Source: Geodermatophilus arenarius
Lineage (GTDB): Bacteria; Actinomycetota; Actinomycetes; Mycobacteriales; Geodermatophilaceae
Direction: 5' to 3'
DNA: 64,000 nt
NCBI RefSeq assembly: GCF_042654585.1
Contig: NZ_JBHSGR010000008.1
Coordinates: 1-64,000, forward strand
The notes below the pieces were generated by a model, which was given only the letters and a program-made list of their open reading frames with translations, was not told the DNA's origin and did not search any database. Positions 7,868 to 15,808 of this stretch are shown here, piece by piece (positions within the stretch are counted from its first letter, which is position 1; each line of letters opens with the position of its first letter). The position numbers and the translations under genes are program-made.

Positions 7868-8259
7868 AATACGCGCGCGCGTCAACAGACGGGACGTGCC
7901 TCGGTCCCCTACGGGACCGCACCCGGCCGCCGGACTGGTGCCCCGTCCGGCCCCGTCCTGTCCTTCGCTGCGGTGACGCCGACAGGCGGCACCTACGGGA
8001 CCGGACCACGACGGGACGGATGGGCGGCCGGTCACGTCCTGCGGCTGACCGCCGGACGGCGACGGCACGAGCCACCGTCAGCGATGAAGAACAACAACAA
8101 CCATTCCCGCCACCACGGCGGCACCGGCGGACGGTTGCCCGGCAGCACCGCCCTGCGGGGCCGTCCGACCGACGCCCGACTGGTGTCGCGGGGCGCGGAA
8201 CGCGAAGCCACCTGCGGCCCGCAGGACCGCGTACGCGCGCACGTCCCCAGGACGACGCT

Positions 8260-9195
8260 GTGGCCATCACGCAGGACCCGATAGGTGACCGCATGACCGC
8301 CATCGCCGGGGTGCACCCGTACGCCGAGCAGTTCCCGATGCTGACCGACGACGAGCTGGCGGATCTGGCCGAGTCGATTCGGGCGAATGGTCTGCGACAG
8401 CCCATCGTCGTCACCCCGGACGGGCTGGTGCTGGACGGGCGCAACCGGTGGGCCGCCTGCCAGCGTGCCGGGGTCAAGCCGGCGACGATGGTGTACGAGG
8501 GCGACCCCGCCGACTGCGTCATCGACGCCAACGTGCGGCGGCGGCACATGACCACCGGCGCGCGGGCGATGAGTGCGGCGCTGGTGCTTGCGGCTGCTGG
8601 GCGGCGGCGGGACGGCCGGTGGATCGGCTGGTCCCGCACTTCCCAGACATCTGGAAGGTCCTCCGGCGAGCGCGAGGCGCTGCGGCAGGCGGGCGTCGTC
8701 CTCGACTACGCGCCGGACCTGGCCGCGCCGGTGGTGTCCGGCGAGGTGACGCTGAATGCCGCCTACGAGCGAGCGCAGCGTGCACGGGGGTCCAGACGGC
8801 TACGCGACGACGAGGACGCTGCACGCGCCCACCTCGAGGAGCACGCCCCCGAGCTGGTCGAGTTGGTGGCCGACGGCACGCACGGGTCCTACCGCGAGGT
8901 CGCCTGGGCCGCGCTGCTCATCGAGGACGAGCGGGCGGGTGCAGCGCGGTCCGAGCGTGACCACCAGCAGCAGTCAAAGCGCACCTACGCCCACCTGGCG
9001 GGGACCGTCCGGTTCCTGGCCCAGCTCGACGCAGCCCTGGGCGGCGTGAACCGCGTCATGGACGCCTACGACCCCGCCGCGCTGGACGCCACGGCAGGTG
9101 CCGACCCCGCCGGCCTTGAGCCGGATAGCCTGCGCCGCGCCTCGCACTTCCTGGCGCAGCTCGCGGAGTGGGCGGAACGGCGGAACAAGGCATGA
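8260..9195 (+). CDS. ParB-like nuclease/N-terminal domain protein
   Basis: A 311-residue protein with a ParB N-terminal fold: YAEQFPMLTDDELADLAESI, then ANGLRQPIVVTPDGLVLDGRNRWAAC, the core motif of ParB/Srx domains (about residues 24-75). A region with NVRRRHMTTGARAMSAAL follows, as in many phage ParB-like proteins. A helix-turn-helix may lie near EREALRQAGVV and VSGEVTLNAAYERA. The C-terminus is helical. GTG 8260 has AGGACG upstream; ATG 8293 is an alternative that removes 11 residues. The full partition ParB box is not obvious, so it may be a regulator or nickase-like protein rather than a centromere-binding ParB. Confidence 0.8.
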   Translation: MAITQDPIGDRMTAIAGVHPYAEQFPMLTDDELADLAESIRANGLRQPIVVTPDGLVLDGRNRWAACQRAGVKPATMVYEGDPADCVIDANVRRRHMTTGARAMSAALVLAAAGRRRDGRWIGWSRTSQTSGRSSGEREALRQAGVVLDYAPDLAAPVVSGEVTLNAAYERAQRARGSRRLRDDEDAARAHLEEHAPELVELVADGTHGSYREVAWAALLIEDERAGAARSERDHQQQSKRTYAHLAGTVRFLAQLDAALGGVNRVMDAYDPAALDATAGADPAGLEPDSLRRASHFLAQLAEWAERRNKA

Positions 9196-10118
9196 CCCTC
9201 GCCGACCAGGCACTCACCCCCGGCACCCCCACCGAGTGCCCCCTTGTCCCCGACCTGGGGGTAACCCGTGAGCGCCGCTGTGTCGTGGACCCTCTCGCCT
9301 CAGGTCCCGTCACACTAGGGACCTCCTGCCAGGCCGACTCCGTGGCGCTCGCGGCACGGCCTCCCGGCCAGCACCACCAGCACCCACGGATGCTCCCGCC
9401 CGGACTGCCCCACCCGCAGGCCAGCACCCACACGGCCAGGCGGACCCCGGCACCCACGCGGGCAGCACCCCCGCGCCAGCACGTGCACCCCCCCCCCGCG
9501 CACAGGCTCCCCCGCACAGGGGCTCCCCCACGCACAGGGCAGGGGCAGGGCAGGGGCACCCACCCCACCCACGCACCAGGCCACAGGCGCAGGGGCACGG
9601 CAGGGGCAGGGCAGGGGCAGCAGCACAGGCAGGGCAGCAGCAGCGGTGACAGCGCAGGCACAGCCAGCAGCAGCATCGGACAGGCAGGCAGCAGCACACA
9701 CACGTCGGCACAGGTCAGCGCACGCATGGTCAGCGCGATGCACACGGCGCATGACCAATGCGATGCGCATGGTCATCGGTCAGCGATGCACATGGTCATC
9801 ACTGACGCGATGCACACGGGCATCGGCGACGCGATGCACACGCGGGCATCGGCATCGGCCAGGCATCGGCACGCGGGCAACGGCACGGACAGGCAGCAGC
9901 ACAGGCAGCCCGGCACCCACCGCACCACCAGCAGCACCACCCCGAACACCACCCGCGAGCGCGCCACGACGGCCCGCGAGCGTCCCGAGCAGCCGCCGCC
10001 CGCACTAGCGGACCAACGGACCAGCCAGCACCCACCGCGCGCCGAACGTCGTCACCACCAGCCAACCCCGCCGCGACCGCCGAGCCCGCCGCCCCGTCAC
10101 CAGCCCGGCGCAAGCTGA
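9192..10118 (+). CDS. Possible low-complexity protein (doubtful)
   Basis: An open frame of 308 codons starting in an ATGA overlap with the ParB-like gene. After about 50 ordinary residues it is dominated by His, Gln, Ser, Thr and Pro (for example TGQGQGRGTHPTHAPGH) and contains the 24-bp repeats in frame. No domain, signal peptide or membrane segment is visible. The start overlap favours translation; the composition and simple-sequence runs favour a non-coding tract. If not coding, 9196-10262 is a gene-free region made of CAGGGG-type simple repeats (9538-9635) and the tandem repeat. Confidence 0.3.
   Translation: MTLADQALTPGTPTECPLVPDLGVTRERRCVVDPLASGPVTLGTSCQADSVALAARPPGQHHQHPRMLPPGLPHPQASTHTARRTPAPTRAAPPRQHVHPPPAHRLPRTGAPPRTGQGQGRGTHPTHAPGHRRRGTAGAGQGQQHRQGSSSGDSAGTASSSIGQAGSSTHTSAQVSARMVSAMHTAHDQCDAHGHRSAMHMVITDAMHTGIGDAMHTRASASARHRHAGNGTDRQQHRQPGTHRTTSSTTPNTTRERATTARERPEQPPPALADQRTSQHPPRAERRHHQPTPPRPPSPPPRHQPGAS
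9735..9855. repeat. Five tandem 23-25-bp repeats starting GCGATGCACA
   Basis: Units begin at 9735, 9760, 9783, 9807 and 9831, each opening with GCGATGC(A/G)C and most followed by ATGGTCATC or ACGGGCATC. Spacing of 24 bp equals about two helical turns, as in iterons. In the frame of the doubtful ORF the repeat reads DAMHTGIG-like octapeptides. Confidence 0.8.
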
Positions 10119-10262
10119 TCGGCTGACGACCCCCTCCCCCCTTCGAATGTCAGCCACCCCCGGTACCTGACCCCTTCGCCGCTAGTCAGCAGTCCCCCCC
10201 GATTCGCACAGACACCGATTCGGCTCACGAAGTGCCAACGACCACCGAGAGGACCCCGAGAC

Positions 10263-10991
10263 GTGACAAGCGCACCGACCAGGCCAGCGCCGGCCGTCGC
10301 TGCTGACGAGGGCGGGCTGCTGGCGGGCCTGACGCGGCAGGAGCGGGACCGGCTGGCGGCGCTGCTGGCGGGCAGCAGCACCGAGGACCCGTCCGGCTGC
10401 CTGCATTGGCGCGGCCGGACCAACGAGCAGGGCTACCCGATCCTCTGGCTGGGCGACCGCTACGTGCGGGTGCACCGGCTGGCGTACGAGCTGACCGAGG
10501 GGCCGGTGCTGCCGGGCTTGCTGCTCGACCACGCCTGCCACACCGCCGACCGGTCCTGTCCTGGGGGCCGGTCCTGCCTGCACCGCCGCTGCATCCGCCC
10601 GGCGCACCTGGAGCCGGTGTCCGACCTCGAAAACGTGCGCCGGGGCCGCAGTCCGGCTGCCGTGGTGATGCGGACGGGCTACTGCCAGCGGGGCCACCTC
10701 GTCGCGGGCGACAACCTGCTAGTCCGCACGTACCCGAACCGGCGGACCGAGCGCCGCTGCCGCATCTGCGCCGAGGCTGCGGTGGCCCGGTGGGTGGCGC
10801 GGGACGCGGAGCGGCGGAGGCAGGCGCGCAAGGCGCAGGGTCCCCGGCAGCCCCGAACCGTCTGCTCGCAGGGGCACCCGATGACCGAGGCGAACACGTA
10901 CCGGCGGCCGTCCGGGGCCACCGAGTGCCGGACGTGCCGAGCCGCGAAGCCGCACCGCAGGACCGCCACGGCGTCGGGGCGGGTGGCCTGA
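10263..10991 (+). CDS. HNH-type endonuclease with C-terminal zinc modules
   Basis: 242 residues from GTG 10263. The first part has GCLHWRGRTNEQGYPILWLGDRYVRVHRLAYEL, LLDHACHTADRSC and CIRPAHLEPVSDLENV, the arrangement of HNH homing-type endonucleases of actinophages (Cys-rich zinc site, LDH and H-x-E-P). Two further modules of the type C-x2-GH...C-x2-C follow: CQRGHLVAGDN with CRICAEA, and CSQGHPMTEANTY with CRTCRAA. The same module forms the whole of the small protein at 12242. The stop overlaps the WhiB-like start (TGATG). Confidence 0.87.
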   Translation: MTSAPTRPAPAVAADEGGLLAGLTRQERDRLAALLAGSSTEDPSGCLHWRGRTNEQGYPILWLGDRYVRVHRLAYELTEGPVLPGLLLDHACHTADRSCPGGRSCLHRRCIRPAHLEPVSDLENVRRGRSPAAVVMRTGYCQRGHLVAGDNLLVRTYPNRRTERRCRICAEAAVARWVARDAERRRQARKAQGPRQPRTVCSQGHPMTEANTYRRPSGATECRTCRAAKPHRRTATASGRVA

Positions 10992-11449
10992 TGCCCGCCC
11001 GGCAGGCAGCGGACCGCAGCGGCCCCGCGTCCCGCTGGCCGGTGGCGTGGGTGGGTCCGTCCAGCGCCGTGCCCTGGCCCAAGGTCCGCCCGGCGTCCCC
11101 GGACGCGGCGGCTGCCCATCGGGTGCTGCGCGCCGCGCTGAACCGGCTGACCGCGAAGACGCCGTGCCAGCGCGGTCCGGCCGAGGACTGGTTCCCGGTG
11201 GGTCAGGCTGGCGTGCCGCAGGGCCGCGAGACGGCGCTGCGCTGCCAGGGCTGCCCGGTCATCGACGAGTGCCTGGCCGCCGGGCTGGCCGCCTACGAGG
11301 TGGGCATATGGGGTGGCACCAGCGAGGGCGAGCGCGACGCCATGCGCCGGGCCGCGCGTGCCGAGCGGGCGCGTCACGAGCTGGCCGCCGCCAGGGCCGC
11401 GCGGGCTGCCGGTGCCGTGGCCGACCGGGTGCCCGAGCCAGTCGGCTAA
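10991..11449 (+). CDS. WhiB-like iron-sulfur regulator
   Basis: 152 residues. Four cysteines spaced as in Wbl proteins: TPCQRGPAEDWFPV, then LRCQGCPVIDECLAAG, giving C, C-x2-C and C. The signature turn GIWGG follows in YEVGIWGGTSEGERDA, and the tail is basic and Ala-rich. Wbl proteins bind a 4Fe-4S cluster and act with the primary sigma factor. Phage- and element-borne copies often repress or redirect host genes. Starts by ATG overlapping the HNH stop. Confidence 0.88.
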   Translation: MPARQAADRSGPASRWPVAWVGPSSAVPWPKVRPASPDAAAAHRVLRAALNRLTAKTPCQRGPAEDWFPVGQAGVPQGRETALRCQGCPVIDECLAAGLAAYEVGIWGGTSEGERDAMRRAARAERARHELAAARAARAAGAVADRVPEPVG

Positions 11450-11451
11450 GA

Positions 11452-11591
11452 GGTACCCCAAGGGGTATGCGAGGGCCGGTCTAACTATTCGTAGGCGACA
11501 GCGCGAGCGGCTGACTCAAAGTCAGACGAGCATGGCCTGACCTACGAACAGTCAGCCGACAGGCCGACTCGCCTAACGCTTGAGTCGGCCT
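11452..11591. repeat. Cluster of inverted repeats in a gene-free region (possible origin or transfer site)
   Basis: Four dyads sit in 140 bp just after the WhiB-like gene: GGTACCCC/GGGGTA (11452-11466), TTCGTAGG/CCTACGAA (11488-11495 and 11541-11548), inside it CTGACT/AGTCAG (11511-11525), and a perfect 10-bp stem AGGCCGACTC/GAGTCGGCCT with an 11-base loop (11561-11591). Another AGGCCGACTC lies near 11632. The last could be a terminator, but the nested series is more than a terminator needs. The remaining 11592-12035 shows no gene I can support. Confidence 0.72.
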
Positions 11592-12035
11592 CTCGGAAGG
11601 TCCCTGGCATAGCGGTCCGCAAGTGGAGGGTCAGGCCGACTCAGGGCACGACAGGGGCGAGAGCGGGCAGACGCTAAGCCGGCGATTTGCGGTCCCGCGA
11701 GGGGTGCTGATCGGCGGGTTCGGGGCGGCCGTCGCCGCCGTCCGCCAGCGGCACCGGGGGCCGTCGTCAGCCCCCGGCGCGGCGGGGACCGGCCTCACAC
11801 CACCGGACGGGGCCAGGGTGGGCCGTCCGCCGCCACTTCGGGAGCCCCCTCGGCGTGTCTCGACCGGCGTAGCGCGCTGTCCGCAGGGTGAAGATCGCTT
11901 GACCCGCTCGGGTCTTCGCCACGCAAGCTCGGCAGGCAGGCCGCCAGGGGCGGACCACCGGCGCAGGGACGTGGACGGCAACAGAGCCGCCCGCACCCGC
12001 CCCGGCCAGGACGCCCCGGCAGGAAGACCGCCGCC

Positions 12036-12245
12036 GTGCTCCCGAACTCCCTGACCGAGCGAGCCCGCCTGGGCGCGCTGACCCGTGACCACGCACCCGA
12101 AGCCGAGGTCGCCGCGTGCCGTCACCGCATGCTCGTCGGCCAGGCCGCCCGCCTGGTCCGGCAGGCCGTGGCGCTGCTGCCGCCGGACACGTCCCGCGAG
12201 GACCGAGACGAGCTCGCCCGGCTGCTGTGGGGCGACACGTGGTGA
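12036..12245 (+). CDS. Small element protein, HGPD family, copy 3 (diverged)
   Basis: 69 residues from GTG 12036. ERARLGALTRDHAPEAEVAA followed by GQAARLVRQAVALLPP and SREDRDELARLLWG follows the pattern of the 6271 and 6729 proteins, with HAPE in place of HGPD. It overlaps the next start by four bases. Function unknown. Confidence 0.65.
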   Translation: MLPNSLTERARLGALTRDHAPEAEVAACRHRMLVGQAARLVRQAVALLPPDTSREDRDELARLLWGDTW

Positions 12246-12457
12246 GCGCGCCGGACACGTGCCGCCACGGGCACCCCTACGACGAAACCAACACCGCCTA
12301 TCGGACGGACGGCCGCCGCCGGTGCCGGGCCTGCGCCGCCGCCCGGTCCCGCCGTTGGTACGCCACCGTCGAACGCCCGGACCCGGCCCGGCGGGCGCAC
12401 CGGAACGCGCAGCGGCAGGCCAGCCGAGAGCGCGCCCGCCAGGCGGCTGCGTCGTGA
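12242..12457 (+). CDS. Small zinc-ribbon protein
   Basis: 71 residues from GTG 12242. CRHGHPYDETNTAYRTDGRR then CRACAAARSRRWYA is one C-x2-GH...C-x2-C zinc module, followed by a basic helix. The same module occurs twice in the HNH protein at 10263. Such stand-alone modules are common next to HNH genes in actinophages. Likely nucleic-acid binding; no catalytic residues are visible. The stop overlaps the next start (GTGA). Confidence 0.7.
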   Translation: MSAPDTCRHGHPYDETNTAYRTDGRRRCRACAAARSRRWYATVERPDPARRAHRNAQRQASRERARQAAAS

Positions 12458-12963
12458 CCGCCCCGGCCGGACGGCCCGGCCCGCGCCCCGCCGTGGCTGC
12501 ACCAGCCCGCCGCCCACCCGCGCGCCGGGTGGCCCCGGTGGCTGACCTGGCAGCCGAGTACGCCCGCGACCTCGGCCCGGCCGGAGTCCTGCTGTCGTCG
12601 CCGGTGGCGATGCAGCACGTGGCCGACGCCCTGGCCGGTGCCATCCGGGGGCAGCGGTCCGCCGGGCTGCCGGTGCCCCCGGAGGTGCTGGAACTGGCGG
12701 CCGTCCTGGGCCGCCACCTGGCCGAGGGCTGCCGCCAGCGGCAGGCATCTCTGCCGCCTAACCGCCGCTCGGCAACGTGGAGTGCACCGGCCCCGCTGGT
12801 CACCGTCAGCGAGGCCGCCGCCCTGCTGGGGGTCACGCCCCGGCGGGTGCGGGACTACCTGGCCGACGGCCGCCTCCCCGGCACCAAGCGGGGGCGCGCC
12901 TGGCTGCTGGACCGGGCCGCCGTCCTGGCGGCTGCGGACGATCGAAGGGACACCACCCGATGA
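12454..12963 (+). CDS. Helix-turn-helix protein (excisionase-like C-terminal domain)
   Basis: 169 residues. A Pro/Ala-rich head, a helical middle (LLSSPVAMQHVADALAGAIR), then a C-terminal MerR/excisionase-type domain: LVTVSEAAALLGVTPRRVRDY, then LADGRLPGTKRGRAWLLDRAAV (about residues 117-158). That domain fits recombination directionality factors of serine integrases and simple regulators. The gene is far from the integrase, so an excision role is only possible. It overlaps both neighbours by four bases. Confidence 0.8.
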   Translation: MTAPAGRPGPRPAVAAPARRPPARRVAPVADLAAEYARDLGPAGVLLSSPVAMQHVADALAGAIRGQRSAGLPVPPEVLELAAVLGRHLAEGCRQRQASLPPNRRSATWSAPAPLVTVSEAAALLGVTPRRVRDYLADGRLPGTKRGRAWLLDRAAVLAAADDRRDTTR

Positions 12964-13244
12964 GCACGATCCCCACGGTGGACCAGGCAGCCGCGCAGGT
13001 GGCCGCCAGGGACGCCGACCCCTACGACACCCCGGAGCTGCGCGCCGCGCGGGCCTTCGAGCCGCTGCTAGACGACGCCTACCGGCGCGCCGGGCTGCAC
13101 CGCCGGACCCCACAGGACGTGGCGCGGGACCTGGCGGCCAGCCGCCGCCGCGCCGCCGAGGCGGACATGCGGGCCGCCGAGCGCGAGACCGACTTGGCGC
13201 TGGCCTACGCCCTCGCCCGCACCGGCCGGACTGGTGCCCTGTGA
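12960..13244 (+). CDS. Small hypothetical helical protein
   Basis: 94 residues from ATG 12960, overlapping the previous stop (ATGA). MSTIPTVDQAAAQVAARDAD, then an Arg/Ala/Glu-rich helix (ASRRRAAEADMRAAERETDL). No membrane segment or cysteines. Part of the coupled run 12036-13924. Function unknown. Confidence 0.6.
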   Translation: MSTIPTVDQAAAQVAARDADPYDTPELRAARAFEPLLDDAYRRAGLHRRTPQDVARDLAASRRRAAEADMRAAERETDLALAYALARTGRTGAL

Positions 13245-13924
13245 CCGGCCGCATCGCCCGGCCGCAGCCCGAGCCGGGTGCCGTTGCCCTGGCGTCCAGC
13301 CTGGGCATCGAGCTGGCCGGGGTGGCTGGCACCGGCCCCGGCGGGCAGGTCACCAGGGCCGACGTCGAGTTCGTGGCTCGCGACCGGGACTACCGGGCGG
13401 GCACCGCCGCCACGCACCTACGGGCCATCCCGTCCGAGCCGCGTCCGCTGGCCGCCGGTGGCGGGCTGGCCGCCGACCAGTCCGTCGTCGCCGCCAACGC
13501 CCGCGTCGCCGTCCGCGACCCGAACGTGCGCACCCTCGCCAACGGGCGCGGGGTCCGGCTGGACCGCGTGACCGGCACCGGCACCGGCGGGGCCATCACG
13601 AAGGCCGACGTGCTGACCGCCGCCGCCGCGCAGGACCGGCAGCGGGCCGCCGCGCAGCGCCGCGCCTTCCCCGAGCCGGCTCGGCAGCCCGAGCCGCGCA
13701 TCACCTTCACCGCGTCCGGCCTGCCAGTCTCGGTGCTGGACGAGGTGCCGCCGTCCGTCCGCCGGGCGCTGGCCGCCGCGCCGGACAACGCCACGGCCTT
13801 CGCGCTGGTGGAGAAGTACCGGGGACTCGCGGACGAGGACGCGGCCCGGCTGCTGGCCCGCGACCGGTCCGTCGCGACGACCTACGGCGGTGCGGACACC
13901 GCCGGGGCCTGGCCGAGAGGCTGA
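13241..13924 (+). CDS. Protein with two E3-binding (PSBD)-like motifs
   Basis: 227 residues from GTG 13241. Two segments match the peripheral-subunit-binding pattern of 2-oxoacid dehydrogenase E2 proteins: ASSLGIELAGVAGTGPGGQV with TRADV (about residues 18-42), and LANGRGVRLDRVTGTGTGG with AITKADV (about 105-130). The C-terminal part, SVLDEVPPSVRRALA and ALVEKYRGLADEDAARLLA, is helical. There is no lipoyl or acyltransferase domain, so it is not an E2 enzyme. In elements this small fold may bind DNA or protein partners; I do not know its role. Last gene of the coupled operon. Confidence 0.75.
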   Translation: MTGRIARPQPEPGAVALASSLGIELAGVAGTGPGGQVTRADVEFVARDRDYRAGTAATHLRAIPSEPRPLAAGGGLAADQSVVAANARVAVRDPNVRTLANGRGVRLDRVTGTGTGGAITKADVLTAAAAQDRQRAAAQRRAFPEPARQPEPRITFTASGLPVSVLDEVPPSVRRALAAAPDNATAFALVEKYRGLADEDAARLLARDRSVATTYGGADTAGAWPRG

Positions 13925-13961
13925 TAGACCAGGGACGGTGCGCCGTCCTAGGGCCGAGCCG

Positions 13962-13992
13962 CCGCCCCGGCGCTGATCTCCCGCCGGGGCGG
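13962..13992 (+). terminator. Hairpin terminator closing the small-gene operon
   Basis: Perfect 11-bp arms CCGCCCCGGCG and CGCCGGGGCGG around a 9-base loop, 38 bp after the stop of the 13241 gene. Confidence 0.65.
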
Positions 13993-14184
13993 CGGGGAGG
14001 GCAGGAGACCGGGCGGGCGCAGATCCTCGTCGTCATCCCTGGCCGGTCTCATGGTTGAGCGCCTTTCCACGCAGGGTGTCGGGGTCCTAAGCCGCGCGCG
14101 CAGCGGAGGTGACATGTTCGGCGGCATGTAGGCGGACGGTCAGGGCTCGATACCCTTGAGTCACTACCGAGCGTGGAGGGCTAC

Positions 14185-15096
14185 ATGACCGAGCGCACTG
14201 TGCGCTTCTTCGAGATCACGGACGTGCACGGACAGCGCCTCCCGGCCGACCTTCCCTTCGAAGCCATCCGCAACGCGGTCAACGACGTGCCCGAGGACAA
14301 GGCCTACGTGTCCGTGGGCAACACCGTGGAGGTCCTCGGCTCGACGTACGAGGCACCGACCAGCGGCCCGCGACCCACCGTGCCGCTCATCACGCTCGAC
14401 CGGATCACCCGGGACGTCCGGCTGCGGATCGAGCGACGACGCAACTACCGGCCCCTGGTGCTCGAGCAGGACGAGACCCTGGCCGAGCCCACCTTCTTCA
14501 GCATCTTCCCGCGCAACGTGCTGGCGGTCCTGCGCAACAGCGGCAGTGCTCCCGGCGTCGCATCGTTCCGGGACTACATCAACCACCTGGAACTCCTCGA
14601 CGGCGCGATCGGCGTGACGCCACTGGCCGACCGCAACGCGGTCAGGGCCATCGCGGACGTGGACACGCTGACCAAGCTCACCGTGGCCATCGGCGCGGAC
14701 GTCAGCCCCGAAGACTTCGACGGCACGCCGCTGATCGCGGACGTGTTGCGGCAGGCCCGCACGCGGCTGGGTGCCGTCGGGTTTGAGTTCACGATCAAGC
14801 TGGCGACGCAGGGTCAGGCCGAGGCCTCCGACGTCGCCGTCAACGAACTCCGCCAGCTCGTCGAGAGCAACGGGCTGGCCAACGTCACGAAGGCTCAAAT
14901 GACCTACCGCCGGCTCGAAGACCACCGGGCGGACACCTACAACTTCATCCAGGAGGCGGTCACCACAGGTGTCGTCGTCGAACTGGTGGACGAGACGGTG
15001 CAGCCCACGCTGCGGTCCGCCAGCGAAGCCATCGCCAAGGCCTACAACGAGGACAAGTACGACGACATCCAGTCGGCCCTGCGGCTGTCGGATTGA
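14185..15096 (+). CDS. Unknown cytosolic protein, candidate defence module component
   Basis: 303 residues from ATG 14185, four bases after a GGAGGG ribosome binding site. No signal peptide or membrane segment. The N-terminus TERTVRFFEITDVHGQRLPA and the middle YRPLVLEQDETLAEPTFFSIFPRNVLAVLRN resemble small families of unknown function (DUF6731/DUF4747-like by impression only) that are met in defence islands. A monocistronic start after a terminator, followed 25 bp later by a membrane protein gene, gives a two-gene unit between regulators and a restriction-modification system. Function is not established. Confidence 0.85.
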   Translation: MTERTVRFFEITDVHGQRLPADLPFEAIRNAVNDVPEDKAYVSVGNTVEVLGSTYEAPTSGPRPTVPLITLDRITRDVRLRIERRRNYRPLVLEQDETLAEPTFFSIFPRNVLAVLRNSGSAPGVASFRDYINHLELLDGAIGVTPLADRNAVRAIADVDTLTKLTVAIGADVSPEDFDGTPLIADVLRQARTRLGAVGFEFTIKLATQGQAEASDVAVNELRQLVESNGLANVTKAQMTYRRLEDHRADTYNFIQEAVTTGVVVELVDETVQPTLRSASEAIAKAYNEDKYDDIQSALRLSD

Positions 15097-15121
15097 CAGT
15101 GCCCGGGCGTAGGTTCCGGGC

Positions 15122-15712
15122 ATGGTGGGTCAGGGAGGTGTGAACGGGGGTATCAGCAGGCCAGGCCCGGTGCGGAAGGCCGCATCGCTGGCCTTCGCTC
15201 GGTGGATCCAGTGGTGGTGGTGTGACGTCCCCCTGGCCGCCGTCATCGTCGTCGTCCTCGCCGTCACCCCCTGGGTCCGGGACGTCGTGGACGTCCTCGG
15301 CAACCTCAACCTGTCCGACCGACGGAGCGTCTACACCGACCTCCTCAACATCACGGCACTGTTCGCAGGCTTCACCACCCTGGCGACCGCCACGTACCTG
15401 GGATGGTCGAGTCGGGGCATCACTGCGGTCCGGCTACTAGTCGGCAAGGACCTGCTGCGGCTGTGGCTGGTCTCGACCAGCCTGCCGTGGCTCTGTGCGG
15501 TGGTCGTCGTCATCGTCAAGGTGACCGACAGGGGAGCCGACGAGCCGACCAACGTCATGCGGTGGGTAGCGGTGGGCTCGATGATCGTCCTGGCCGAGCA
15601 ACTCGCCAGGGTGCTGTACCTCTTCTACTCGCTGGCGATGATCGAGCAGCAGCCACAGGGGCCGGTGCGCCCGGTAGCCCCAAGGCCCATCGGCGTCCGC
15701 CAACCACGCTGA
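15122..15712 (+). CDS. Membrane protein paired with the upstream unknown protein
   Basis: 196 residues with about four membrane helices: DVPLAAVIVVVLAVTPWV (about 38-55), LLNITALFAGFTTLATATYL (about 76-95), LWLVSTSLPWLCAVVVVIV (about 113-131) and VAVGSMIVLAEQLARVLYLF (about 145-164). The tail is Pro/Arg-rich. A TAGGTT box ends six bases before the ATG, so a leaderless promoter is possible; otherwise it is cotranscribed with 14185-15096. A soluble sensor plus a small multi-spanning protein is a common abortive-infection layout, which is the basis for the inferred role. Confidence 0.8.
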   Translation: MVGQGGVNGGISRPGPVRKAASLAFARWIQWWWCDVPLAAVIVVVLAVTPWVRDVVDVLGNLNLSDRRSVYTDLLNITALFAGFTTLATATYLGWSSRGITAVRLLVGKDLLRLWLVSTSLPWLCAVVVVIVKVTDRGADEPTNVMRWVAVGSMIVLAEQLARVLYLFYSLAMIEQQPQGPVRPVAPRPIGVRQPR

Positions 15713-15808
15713 CCTCCTACGTGGTCCGTCAGGCCCGAGGGCACACCGTGCCGGTGTACTCGCGCCGAGAGCCGGCCTAGCCGCCAGGCAATCCCTACTC
15801 GCATAGCG

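Noticed and set aside
7727..8284. Frame of 186 codons starting GTGA after the winged-helix gene
   Set aside because: It runs through the three palindromes in three frames and ends in Arg/Pro/Gly-rich random sequence. The overlap start is suggestive, but the content is better read as a DNA-level repeat region.
9735..9855. CRISPR-like look of regularly spaced repeats
   Set aside because: Units are directly adjacent with no unique spacers, and no cas genes are near.
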